Shown: positions 1 to 8,041 of the stretch, one piece after another | Numbering within the stretch: the stretch's first letter is position 1 | How the letters are laid out: each line of letters begins with the position of its first letter | Assembly (NCBI RefSeq): GCF_900090045.1 | Contig: NC_031401.1 | Location: forward strand, 1 to 34,324 | DNA from: Plasmodium malariae | Taxonomy: Eukaryota; Apicomplexa; Aconoidasida; Haemosporida; Plasmodiidae | DNA length: 34,324 nucleotides | Reading direction: 5' to 3' | Translations under genes and position numbers: made by a program | Notes under the pieces: generated by a model | What the model saw: only the letters and a program-made list of their open reading frames with translations | Told to the model about the DNA's origin: nothing | The model's database searches: none

Positions 1-1272
1 ACCGCTATAATTCTAATTAGCGATTACTAGTGATTCCTTCTTTATATAAATGAGTTTCAATTATAATTTGAACTATAAATATATTTTAAATATTATATTA
101 TAATATAATAAAAATATTGTAATATTCTATGTAACACGTGAGCAGCCCAAAATATAAGGAGCATAATGACTTGACGTAATCTTTTTTAAAATTTATTAAT
201 AATAATATCATAAAAATTTTTTTATAAAAGGTTACGTTCGTTATAATACTGAAATTAACACTTCACAGCACGAACTGACGACAGCCATGCACTACCTATA
301 TATTTTATTAAATTATTAATTACTAAATAATAAAAATATTGTTAAATTTTGGTAAGGTTTATCGTGTTGCATCGAATTAAGCCACATGTTCCACCACTTG
401 TATAAGCTCCCGTCAATTCCTTTGAATTTAATTCTTGCGAATATACTAATCAGGCGGAATATTTTTAACGTTAGTTATTATATTTATATTTTATAAATAA
501 AAATATTCATAGTTTATAGCTAAGACTACTAGGGTATCTAATCCTATTTGCTACCTTAGCTTTCGTTTATAGTGTCAGTAATTATATAGTATTATGCTTT
601 CGCCTTTAAAGTTTTTTTTGTATCATTGTATTTCACTACTTCTCAAAAAATTCCAAATACTTTTATAATACTCTATTATATTATTATTTATTTATTTTTT
701 AAATTTAACTTAAATATTTTAAATAAAATTAATATAAAACCTTAAAACGCTTTACGCCAAATAAAAAGAATAACGCTTGCATTTTCTGTATTACCGCTGC
801 TGCTGGCACAGAAATTAGCCAATACTATTTTTTATTTTTATCAATATTTAAAAATAAAACATAAAGTTTACAATTTTCATAATACTGTCTTCCTTTAAGA
901 AATATTACTTTATCAAGCTTACGCTTATTGTAAAATATTCCTCACTGCTGATTTTATAAAAAAATTTAGGCTTTATTTCAATCCTAATGTGATTGTACAT
1001 TCTTTTTAAAATCAATTTTTGATTATAACCTTGGTAAACTTTTATTTTACCAACTAGTTAATCAAATATAAATTTTTTTAATAATAATAATTTTTAATAT
1101 AGTACAAATATATATAATTGCGCATATAGATTATTATTTAAAAATTATAATCTATTTAAAATTTAAAATTTATATCTCCTCACCTATACACTATGATATT
1201 ATCATAAATTTGCATGTGTAATGTATATTTCTAGCGTTAATTCAGAGCTAGGATCAAACTCGCAATATAATT
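1..1272 (-). rRNA. rrs: SSU (16S-type) rRNA, arm 1 copy, 5' and central part; continues at 34324-34178
   Basis: Small-subunit ribosomal RNA of the organelle ribosome. Read on the minus strand, the 5' end near 1272 matches the bacterial start (gagtttgatcctagctc). The 530 loop is at about 790-815 (cagcagcggtaatac) and the 790 region (attagataccc) at about 530-545. The gene runs off the window start and resumes at 34324, because the circle was opened here. Compared with the arm 2 copy it is 14 bases shorter, through several 1-3 base gaps. Two gaps lie in stretches where the arm 2 copy has the same spacing as E. coli, so this copy may contain sequence errors. The 5' end is approximate. Confidence 0.95.
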
Positions 1273-1320
1273 ATATATTAAATTAAAAATTTAAACATAT
1301 ATAGATTTATTATTTTTATA

Positions 1321-1391
1321 TGGAAATAAGTAGAATTGAACTACTATTTTTATTATGCAAAAATAAGATTTTACCATTAAACTATATTCCC
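1321..1391 (-). tRNA. trnA: tRNA-Ala (UGC), arm 1
   Basis: Cloverleaf on the minus strand with acceptor stem gggaata/tatttcc and a T arm agtagttcaattctact. The anticodon loop is tttgcat, giving anticodon TGC. Confidence 0.92.
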
Positions 1392-1419
1392 TATTATTAT
1401 ATATATAATATATATTATA

Positions 1420-1491
1420 TTCTTAATAGCTTAGTGGTTAAAGCATTCGGCTGTTAACCGAAAAATACTAGTTCAAATCTAGTTTAAGAAG
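1420..1491 (+). tRNA. trnN: tRNA-Asn (GUU), arm 1
   Basis: Acceptor ttcttaa/ttaagaa, anticodon stem with cggctGTTaaccg, T arm actagttcaaatctagt, discriminator G. It is on the strand opposite to its neighbours trnA and trnL. Confidence 0.93.
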
Positions 1492-1503
1492 TATATTATT
1501 TTA

Positions 1504-1587
1504 TATGAATAAAGAGATTTGAACTCTTATTTATTAAAAATACTAAATTCTAAATTTAGTGCGTTTACCTTTTTTCGCCATATTCAT
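1504..1587 (-). tRNA. trnL: tRNA-Leu (UAG), arm 1
   Basis: Class II tRNA with a long variable arm. Acceptor atgaata/tattcat, anticodon arm ctaaatttagaatttag with anticodon TAG, T arm agagttcaaatctct, discriminator A. Confidence 0.92.
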
Positions 1588-1598
1588 AATAATTATTA

Positions 1599-1670
1599 TA
1601 AATCTAGTAAGATTTGAACTTACATATAAAACTTAGAAGGTTTTTATTTTATCCCTTAAATTATAGATTT
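1599..1670 (-). tRNA. trnR: tRNA-Arg (UCU), arm 1
   Basis: Acceptor aaatcta/tagattt, anticodon arm aaaaccttctaagtttt with anticodon TCT, T arm gtaagttcaaatcttac. It reads AGA/AGG, the main Arg codons in this A+T-rich genome. Confidence 0.92.
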
Positions 1671-1673
1671 ATA

Positions 1674-1745
1674 TAAGTAATATTGGAATTGAACCAATGA
1701 TCTTCTGTATGTAAAGCAGAAACTTTACCTCTAAGTTAATTACTT
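1674..1745 (-). tRNA. trnV: tRNA-Val (UAC), arm 1
   Basis: Acceptor aagtaat/attactt, anticodon arm tctgctttacatacaga with anticodon TAC, T arm attggttcaattccaat, discriminator A. Confidence 0.93.
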
Positions 1746-1771
1746 AAAATTTATTATTATTAATAATAATA

Positions 1772-1843
1772 AAACTTGTAATTTAAAGGATAAAATATAT
1801 AAATACGAATTATAAAATAAAAGTTCAATTCTTTTCAAGTTTA
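1772..1843 (+). tRNA. trnR: tRNA-Arg (ACG), arm 1
   Basis: Acceptor aaacttg/caagttt, anticodon arm tataaatacgaattata with anticodon ACG (A34 is normally edited to inosine), T arm aaaagttcaattctttt. The A run before the acceptor has one more A than in arm 2, which does not affect the stem. Confidence 0.9.
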
Positions 1844-1852
1844 ATTATTATT

Positions 1853-1926
1853 AGCGAAATAGAGCATAAGGAAAGTTCGTCGGATTCATGCTCCGAAGGT
1901 AATCGGTTCAATTCCGTTTTTCGCTT
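1853..1926 (+). tRNA. trnfM: tRNA-Met (CAU), initiator type, arm 1
   Basis: Acceptor agcgaaa/tttcgct, D arm gagc...gttc, anticodon arm tcggattcatgctccga with anticodon CAT. The segment from the D stem through the T arm is strikingly like E. coli initiator tRNA (gtCGg..tCATg.tCCgAAGGT..TCGGTTCAA). The first pair is a weak A-T rather than the C x A mismatch of bacterial initiators, and the GGG/CCC anticodon-stem signature is partial, so the initiator call is an inference. Confidence 0.85.
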
Positions 1927-1964
1927 ATATTTTAAATATAATTAATTTATAATATTATTAATAT

Positions 1965-3709
1965 TAAATATATAATTAAATATATATAATAAATTTAAAA
2001 GGATGTCTAAAATTTTTATTATTGAAGAAAGACGTTAAATATATTAACGAAATTTTTATAATAATTAAATAAGAATATATATTTTTCTTTTTAATTTGAT
2101 TTATTATAAAAGTATCTGAATAAAATATTTTTATATAAATATTTTTAAAATACTTAAGGAATTGAATCATCTTAGTACTTAAAGGAATATAAAGTAATAA
2201 CGATTTTCATAGTAGTGGTGAATGAATTGAAAAATTTTAAACATTATATATGTAATATTTTATATAAGTAATATAAAAGTATATTTTATATGAATATTAT
2301 TATATAAATAATAAGAATCATCTTATAAAATTTAATATAATAAAAGTTGATAGAGAAATAGTACCGTGAGGGAAAGATGAAAAGAATTTTGAAAAAATAG
2401 TGAAAAGAACCTGAATTTTAAATTTAAAAAATTATAATAAAATTTATATTAATTTTATTATATTCTTGTTGAAGAAAGAATTAGCAAGTTATATTAAATA
2501 GTATAATAATTAGGTTAAATATTTATTATAAATGAAGCCAAAGTGTAATCGAGTTTATTTTAATTAATAAACATTAAAATATATTATTTATTATAGACCC
2601 GAAATCAAATGATCTAATTATGTTTAAAATAAAATTTAAGTAATATTAAATTGAAGTTTGAATTGATTATTGTTGCAAAAATATCAAATAAAATATAATT
2701 AGAGGTGAAATGCCAATCGAATTTGAAGATAGCTGGTTCTCTTTGAAATATATGTAAGTATAGTATATATATATAAATAAATGTAAAACTCTTTTTTTAT
2801 TAAATTAATTTAAATAATTAATATTAATATAAATAATTTAATAATTTTATTTAATAAAATATATATATAATTAGAAAATAAAGGATAAGCTTTATTTTCT
2901 ATAGGGAAACAGCCCTAATTATAAATTAAGATTTTTAAATATTAGTTAAGTTTTAAAAAGAATATAAAATTATTTAGATAGTTAAAAAGTAAATTTAGAA
3001 GCAGTTATCTTTTAAAGAGTGCGTAAAAGCTCATTAATTTAGTAATTTTAATTCAAAAATAATCGAAAATAAATTAATTATCGAAATTATAAAATTTAAT
3101 ATTAATAATAATTAAATTGGTAAAAGAGCGTTTTGATAATATTTATTTATATGTAAATTAAAATAATAAAATCAAAAGTGATAATGCTAATTTGAGTAAT
3201 GTAAATATTGGTAAAAATCCAATACTTCTATAATTTAAGGTTTCCAATTTATAATTAATTTGAATTGGGTTAGTCGAATCTTAAAATAAGATGAAATGTG
3301 TAGTTGATAGTTAATAAGTTAATATTCTTATACTATATAATAATTTATATTTTAAGACTAATATAATATTTTTATATTATAAAAAAATTATTAATATATA
3401 TTTTTATTATATATTCGTACCGTAAACTGACACTAGTAAATATATATATATTATTAAGAAGTTGAGATAATTTTTTTTAAGGAACTAGGCAAATTTATCT
3501 TGTAACTTAGGGATAAAAGATACTTATTTAGTTGAAAATAATAAATTTAAGCGACTGTTTAACAAAAACACAAATCTTTGCTAAATTGAAAAATGATGTA
3601 TAAAGATTGACATCTGCCCAGTGCTATTATGTAAAAATAATATATGTAATTTAATATTATAATATATATATAAGCTATAGTAAACGGCGGCTGTATCTAT
3701 AACGGTCCA

Positions 3710-3753
<44 letters not shown>

Positions 3754-4335
3754 AGATGTAACGACTTAAATGCTGTCTTGAAAAAAATCTTAATGAAATA
3801 AAAATATCTGTGAAGATACAGATTTCTTATATTGGGACAGAAAGACCCTATGAAGCTTTACTATTAATAAATATTGAAAATATATATAAAACATAGTATA
3901 AATGGGAAGTATAAATATTATTTTTTTGGAAATAATGTAATTATAAATGAAATACCATTTTTTATATATATAAATTCTTATAAAAATTTTATAACAAATT
4001 TTTAAACAATATTTATAAGATAGTTTGACTGGGGCGGTCTCCTCCTATATATAAACGGAGGAGTACAATGTTATATTTATTATATAAAGATATATATATA
4101 ATTAACTGTAAAATATACAAATTAAACAGAGATTAATGTCGGTCTTAATGATCCGATAATTATTTAATGATAAAATTATCGCTTAACGGATAAAAGTTAC
4201 TCTAGGGATAACAGGCTAATCTTTTCCGAGAGCCCATATTGACGAAAAGGTTTGGCACCTCGATGTCGGCTTATCACATCCTAAAGCAGTAGTATGTTTT
4301 AAGGGTAAGTCTGTTCGCCTATTAAAGTGATACGT

Positions 4336-4371
<36 letters not shown>

Positions 4372-4655
4372 ATATCTAATATAAGTGTTAGAATATTGAA
4401 ATTATTTTTTTTAGTACGAGAGGATCGAAAAAATTATACCAATGATATATCAATTATTATTTATTGTAATGTTGAGTAGTTAAGTATAAAATTTTAATTG
4501 TTGAAATAATATAAATAAAAAAATTTAATTAAAAATAATATTCTAATCATATATATGAATAAAACAATAATTAGAAAAATTATTTTATAGAATTAATATA
4601 TATTTATAGTAATATATTTAGTATATAATTCCTAATAAGTTGAATATTTAATTAT
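1965..4655 (+). rRNA. rrl: LSU (23S-type) rRNA, arm 1 copy
   Basis: Large-subunit rRNA, with ends estimated from alignment with the bacterial 23S. Landmarks are the GTPase-centre segment (tttagaagcag near 2994), the segment acggtccaaaggtagcgaa near 3703, gggacagaaagaccct near 3834 holding the E. coli A2058 equivalent at 3841, the sarcin-ricin loop agtacgagagg near 4413, and ggataacaggctaat near 4206. It differs from the arm 2 copy only by one TA unit in a TA repeat near 3881-3890. Small ORFs inside it are shadows. There is no 5S gene downstream. Confidence 0.95.
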
Positions 4656-4668
4656 TTATATTTTATTT

Positions 4669-4741
4669 GCTAAAATGGTTTAATTGGTAAAGCAACTGAT
4701 TTGTAATCAGTAGATTATGAGTTCAAATCTCATTGTTAGCT
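4669..4741 (+). tRNA. trnT: tRNA-Thr (UGU), arm 1
   Basis: Acceptor gctaaaa/tgttagc, anticodon arm actgatttgtaatcagt with anticodon TGT, T arm tgagttcaaatctca. It lies between LSU rRNA and rps4 and ends 25 bases before the arm boundary. Confidence 0.93.
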
Positions 4742-4764
4742 TATACTTTTTGTAATGTGTTATT

Positions 4765-5310
4765 ATGATTAAATTTTTAAAATCAAAAATAAAAATTTTA
4801 AAAAAATTAAATATACCATTTTTATTATATTTTTCTAGTAAATATAATTATAAATTAAAAAAATTTAAAATTTTATATAAATCTTATTTTGATTTAAAAT
4901 TAAAATTTATTAGATATATATGTTATAATTATTGTATAACATTTAAACAATATTTATATTATAGAAAAAAAATTAATAAATATGATAATATATATTTTAA
5001 ATTATTAAGTTTTTTAGAATTAAGATTAGATGTATTTTTAGTTAATGTAGGATTTTTTAAAACTATATTACAATCTAGATATTATATAAAATATAAAAAT
5101 ATTTATATTAATAATATTTATTGTAAATATTATAATATGAAATTAAAATATAAAGATATAATTTTTTTTAATTTTAAAATTAAATATATAATATTGAAAA
5201 ATTTAATATATAAATATAATATTTATATTTATATTTTAAATTTATATAAGTATAATTTTATTAAAATTTATAGTTTTAATAAATATTTTTTATATGTATA
5301 TATAATTTAA
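4765..5310 (+). CDS. rps4: Small ribosomal subunit protein uS4 (Rps4)
   Basis: Primary 16S rRNA-binding protein of the small subunit, 181 residues (plastid Rps4 is about 200). The S4 RNA-binding fold is seen in the second half. The stretch LELRLDVFLVNVGFFKTILQ matches the family's 'LdnvvyrlGfa.Ti..AR', followed by YIKYKNIYINN (nH..I.VNg) and KLKYKDII (vk.gDiI). The start codon straddles the edge of the inverted repeat: its first two bases belong to the repeat and its G is unique. It is the first gene of the long plus-strand unit, 23 bases after trnT. Confidence 0.88.
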   Translation: MIKFLKSKIKILKKLNIPFLLYFSSKYNYKLKKFKILYKSYFDLKLKFIRYICYNYCITFKQYLYYRKKINKYDNIYFKLLSFLELRLDVFLVNVGFFKTILQSRYYIKYKNIYINNIYCKYYNMKLKYKDIIFFNFKIKYIILKNLIYKYNIYIYILNLYKYNFIKIYSFNKYFLYVYII

Positions 5311-5379
5311 AAATTAAAATATTAAATAATATATTATTAAATAATATATTGTATATATATAATAATATATAATATAATG

Positions 5380-5453
5380 ATAAATATAATCTAAAGGTAA
5401 AGATAAAGAATTGTGATTTCTTTTATGTGAGTTCAAATCTCATTATTTATCTT
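5380..5453 (+). tRNA. trnH: tRNA-His (GUG)
   Basis: Acceptor gataaata/tatttatc gives eight pairs including the extra G-1 typical of tRNA-His. Anticodon arm aagaattgtgatttctt has anticodon GTG. Confidence 0.92.
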
Positions 5454-5463
5454 AATAAAAAAT

Positions 5464-5538
5464 AAATGATATAACTTAATAGTATAAAGTAAATAATTGC
5501 AAATTATTTTATTTCAGTTTAAATCTGAATATCATTTA
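5464..5538 (+). tRNA. trnC: tRNA-Cys (GCA)
   Basis: Acceptor aaatgat/atcattt, anticodon arm aataattgcaaattatt with anticodon GCA, and a T arm with ttcagtttaaatctgaa. Confidence 0.88.
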
Positions 5539-5559
5539 AAATAAATATAAAATTAAAAT

Positions 5560-5800
5560 AGAGATATGGTGAAATTAGGTATACACAATGGACTTTAAAT
5601 AATATATTTAAAAAAATATATTTGAGTTAATTAATAATTAATAATATGATATGTATTTTATTATAAGAAAATATTTTTTTTAAATTCTGTAATATATTTT
5701 AATATATATTCAAACGACTTTATATATTTTAAAAAGTCTAAATTTAATAAGAAAATCCATTAACATTATTGTTATAAGGGTTCAAATCCCTTTATCTCTA
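5560..5800 (+). tRNA. trnL: tRNA-Leu (UAA), split by a group I intron (exons 5560-5595 and 5752-5800)
   Basis: Acceptor agagata/tatctct and T arm aagggttcaaatccctt with discriminator A. The spliced anticodon arm is atgga-ctTAAaa-tccat, with the intron after U34. This is the conserved position of the cyanobacterial and plastid trnL(UAA) intron. Confidence 0.9.
5596..5751 (+). other. Group I intron in trnL(UAA), 156 nt
   Basis: The upstream exon ends in U and the intron ends in G, as group I splicing requires. The segments cgacttt near 5714 and aaaagtc near 5731 can form the P7 pairing (gactt/aagtc). It has no ORF and is short for a group I intron (plastid relatives are usually over 200 nt). 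The P-helix model is an inference from these landmarks only. Confidence 0.8.
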
Positions 5801-5811
5801 TATTATAAAAT

Positions 5812-5898
5812 ACATTTATAGCTAAGAGGTTGAAAGCAATGGACTCATAATTCATTTTCATAAAAAGAGCATCAGTAGTTCGAATCTACTTAAATGTA
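5812..5898 (+). tRNA. trnM: Class II tRNA with anticodon CAU (nominal tRNA-Met)
   Basis: Acceptor acattta/taaatgt, anticodon arm atgga-ctCATaa-ttcat, T arm agtagttcgaatctact, discriminator A, length 87. About 18 bases lie between the anticodon stem and the T stem, so it has the long variable arm of Leu, Ser and bacterial Tyr tRNAs, which is abnormal for Met or Ile. Its anticodon arm is identical to that of the adjacent tRNA-Tyr apart from the bases in and beside the anticodon. It could act as elongator tRNA-Met or, if C34 is modified to lysidine, as the AUA-reading tRNA-Ile. Confidence 0.8.
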
Positions 5899-5912
5899 TT
5901 ATTATATAATAA

Positions 5913-5996
5913 AAGTTAATGCCTGAGAGGTTAAAAGGAATGGACTGTAAATTCATTGATTAAATATCTACATCAGTTCAAATCTGATTTAACTTA
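5913..5996 (+). tRNA. trnY: tRNA-Tyr (GUA)
   Basis: Acceptor aagttaa/ttaactt, anticodon arm atgga-ctGTAaa-ttcat, long variable arm as in bacterial and plastid tRNA-Tyr, T arm atcagttcaaatctgat, discriminator A. It starts 14 bases after the CAU class II tRNA. Confidence 0.92.
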
Positions 5997-6016
5997 TTTT
6001 ATAAATATATAAAAAT

Positions 6017-6105
6017 AGAGAAATGACTGAGAGGTTTAAAGTTATAAATTGCTAATTTATTATATATAAATGTATATATCAAGGGTTCAAATCCCTTTTT
6101 CTCTT
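6017..6105 (+). tRNA. trnS: tRNA-Ser (GCU)
   Basis: Class II tRNA. Acceptor agagaaa/tttctct, anticodon arm with aaattGCTaattt, long variable arm, T arm aagggttcaaatccctt. Confidence 0.92.
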
Positions 6106-6113
6106 TATAATAA

Positions 6114-6188
6114 GAATTTGTAGTTTAATTTGGTTAAAATATTATTTTGTCATAATAAAGAATGCGAGTTCAATTCTCGTCAATTTCG
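6114..6188 (+). tRNA. trnD: tRNA-Asp (GUC)
   Basis: Acceptor gaatttg/caatttc, anticodon loop ttgtcat with anticodon GTC, T arm cgagttcaattctcg, discriminator G as expected for Asp. Confidence 0.93.
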
Positions 6189-6197
6189 TATATTTAT

Positions 6198-6269
6198 AAA
6201 TTACTAGCTTAATGGTAGAGTACTCGACTTTTAATCGAATGGTTCTGAGTTCAAATCTCAGGTAATTTA
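6198..6269 (+). tRNA. trnK: tRNA-Lys (UUU)
   Basis: Acceptor aaattac/gtaattt, anticodon arm with cgacttttaatcg and anticodon TTT, T arm ctgagttcaaatctcag, discriminator A. Confidence 0.93.
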
Positions 6270-6281
6270 TATTTAATTATT

Positions 6282-6352
6282 ACTTTTATCGTTTAAAGGT
6301 AAGACATCTTTTTTTCAAGAAGAAAATAGGAATTCAATTTTCCTTAAAAGTA
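6282..6352 (+). tRNA. trnE: tRNA-Glu (UUC)
   Basis: Acceptor acttttA/taaaagt, anticodon arm tcttt-ttTTCaa-gaaga with anticodon TTC, T arm ggaattcaattttcc, discriminator A. Confidence 0.9.
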
Positions 6353-6366
6353 TATATATAAATATT

Positions 6367-6438
6367 CAGAATATAGTGTAATGGTAACATATCTATTTTG
6401 GAAATAGAAGAATATAGGTTCAAATCCTATTTTTCTGA
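6367..6438 (+). tRNA. trnP: tRNA-Pro (UGG)
   Basis: Acceptor cagaata/ttttctg with one mismatch, anticodon arm tctattttggaaataga with anticodon TGG, T arm ataggttcaaatcctat. It is the last of the ten-tRNA cluster before the ribosomal protein block. Confidence 0.92.
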
Positions 6439-6475
6439 AATGTAAAAATATTTTTATTATAAATATTTAATTAAA

Positions 6476-7069
6476 ATGAATATTATAGTATTAAATATTA
6501 ATAATACAATTAATATTATATTTAAATATAAATATGATTTTTTTATTAAATTATATTTAAATAATTATATTAAATTTTATAAATTAATAATTTATATTAT
6601 AAAATATTATTATATATATCATATTTATAAATATAAATCTACTAAAAATAGAAGTATTATAAATTTTAGTAAGAAAAAAATAAGATTACAAAAAGGATTA
6701 GGTAAATCTAGATTAAGAAATATATCATCATCAATATGTAAACAAGGTTATTGTGTATTTGGTCCTTATTATAAAAAGAATTATATATTATGTAATAAAT
6801 TTATATATAAATTAATTTTTTTATATTTATTATTAAATAAACGTAGTAATATTATAATTATTAAATTTGAAGATATTTTAAATTTATTAAATATTATTTA
6901 TAATAATAATAAATTATTATTTAATATTTATTTTTTAATATATAAATTTTTATATTTTAAAGGGATTTTATTAGATAAAAAATATAAATTATTAATTTTT
7001 AATAAAGTTTATAATAAGTATATTTATTTAAATTTAATAATATATAATTATATTATATTAATTATTTAA
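6476..7069 (+). CDS. rpl4: Large ribosomal subunit protein uL4 (Rpl4)
   Basis: uL4 lines the peptide exit tunnel of the large subunit. It has 197 residues, a normal length. The conserved tunnel loop is clear at about residues 60-100: KKKIRLQKGLGKSRLRN matches the family 'KpwrQKGTGrAR', followed by QGYCVFGPYYKKNY (GGviFGP..rdy). It is the first gene of a block in the S10/spc order. The rest is very Asn, Ile, Lys and Tyr rich, as in all genes here. Confidence 0.9.
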   Translation: MNIIVLNINNTINIIFKYKYDFFIKLYLNNYIKFYKLIIYIIKYYYIYHIYKYKSTKNRSIINFSKKKIRLQKGLGKSRLRNISSSICKQGYCVFGPYYKKNYILCNKFIYKLIFLYLLLNKRSNIIIIKFEDILNLLNIIYNNNKLLFNIYFLIYKFLYFKGILLDKKYKLLIFNKVYNKYIYLNLIIYNYIILII

Positions 7070-7073
7070 TTTT

Positions 7074-7288
7074 ATGAAAGAAATTATATTAAATTATTAT
7101 TTAAATTGTATATTTTATAAAATTAATTTTGTTAATAGAAATATTATATTATTTATTCTAAAATATTTTTAACTAAATTTAATATAAAATATTTAATTAA
7201 AAATATATTTAAAATTGATATTTATAAAATTAAAATTATTATTGATAAAAAAAAATTATTAAAAAAATATTATATTTTATTAAAATGA
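7074..7288 (+). CDS. rpl23: Large ribosomal subunit protein uL23 (Rpl23), with an apparent one-base frameshift
   Basis: uL23 surrounds the tunnel exit. The ATG at 7074 opens a frame that reaches a TAA near 7170. The rest of the protein lies in the next frame and ends with TGA at 7286-7288, overlapping the rpl2 ATG at 7285. The second frame reads FLTKFNIKYLIKNIFKIDIY, matching the uL23 pattern 'ltK.qIk.liE.lFgVkV'. One additional T in the TTTTT run just before 7170 would give a single frame of 71 residues, short for the family (about 90). Position between rpl4 and rpl2 is the standard place. Either a sequence error or true slippage or frameshift. Confidence 0.7.
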
Positions 7289-8022
7289 TATTAAAATTAA
7301 AAAAATATAATACTTATAAATATTTGAAAAGTTTTGGAAAAAATAATAAAGGTTATATAACAATTTTTAATAAAGGAGGAGGTAAATTAAAATATAATTA
7401 TAAAATGGTAGATTTTTGGTATGATAATTATAATTATAATATTAATTATAAAGTTTTTTTATTAAAAAGAATAAAAAATTATTTTAGAAATACTTATATA
7501 GGATGTATTTTATATTTATCATTTAAATTAAATAATTTACAAAAATATATTATTTTGCAATATAATTATTTATTAAATTCAATTTATTATTTAACTAATA
7601 TTAATAATATAAAAAAAGGTAGTTATTTACAATTAAAATATTGTAAATTAGGAACTTATATATATAATATTTCTAGTAATAAAAGAGGAGGTATTTTTGT
7701 TAGATCTGCAGGTACTTTTGCTAAAATATTAATTTTTTATAAAAATTTAGTATATATAAAATTACCTTCTAAACAATTAAAATATTTAAATAATATAAAT
7801 TTTTGTTATATAGGTATAAATAGTAATATTTTATATAATAAATTTAAAATAAAAAATGCTGGATATAATATTTATTATAATATTAAATCTAAAGTTAGAG
7901 GAAAAGCTATGAATACATGTGACCATCCTCATGGAGGAGGTAAAGGTAAAACTAGTATTGGTCGTAAATATCCTTGTTCTAAAAAAGGATTACATTCTAA
8001 AGGTTATAAAACAAAAAAATAA
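7285..8022 (+). CDS. rpl2: Large ribosomal subunit protein uL2 (Rpl2)
   Basis: uL2 sits at the subunit interface and supports the peptidyl transferase centre. It has 245 residues (bacterial about 275). It contains RGGIFVRSAGTFAKIL (the family's 'GG.iaRsAGt.A.i'), KLPSKQLKYL (lPSgE.r.i) and the diagnostic C-terminal CDHPHGGGKGKTSIGRK with His at about residues 214 and 216. The start overlaps the TGA of rpl23 as ATGA, suggesting translational coupling. It is followed by rps19 after 19 bases. Confidence 0.95.
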   Translation: MILKLKKYNTYKYLKSFGKNNKGYITIFNKGGGKLKYNYKMVDFWYDNYNYNINYKVFLLKRIKNYFRNTYIGCILYLSFKLNNLQKYIILQYNYLLNSIYYLTNINNIKKGSYLQLKYCKLGTYIYNISSNKRGGIFVRSAGTFAKILIFYKNLVYIKLPSKQLKYLNNINFCYIGINSNILYNKFKIKNAGYNIYYNIKSKVRGKAMNTCDHPHGGGKGKTSIGRKYPCSKKGLHSKGYKTKK

Positions 8023-8041
8023 TTTATTTTAAAATTATAAA

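Larger units (their letters stand above)
1..4766. repeat. Inverted repeat arm 1, main part
   Basis: This pairs with 28726-33506. With 33916-34324 the arm is 5175 bases, against 5190 for arm 2. The 15-base difference is made of small indels: 14 bases missing in arm 1 SSU rRNA, one extra A before trnR(ACG) and one missing TA in LSU rRNA. Identity stops at 4766, inside the rps4 start codon. Confidence 0.95.

Noticed and set aside
1976..2170. 64-residue minus-strand ORF
   Set aside because: It lies within the 5' part of LSU rRNA; its exact mirror (31324-31518) is in the other copy. Shadow of rRNA.
4600..4670. 5S rRNA after the LSU gene
   Set aside because: No 5S-like sequence is visible between LSU rRNA and trnT; apicoplast genomes are known to lack it.
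5311..5379. TA-rich stretch before trnH as a terminator or repeat
   Set aside because: Possible hairpins are low-complexity TATA pairings that occur all over the genome.
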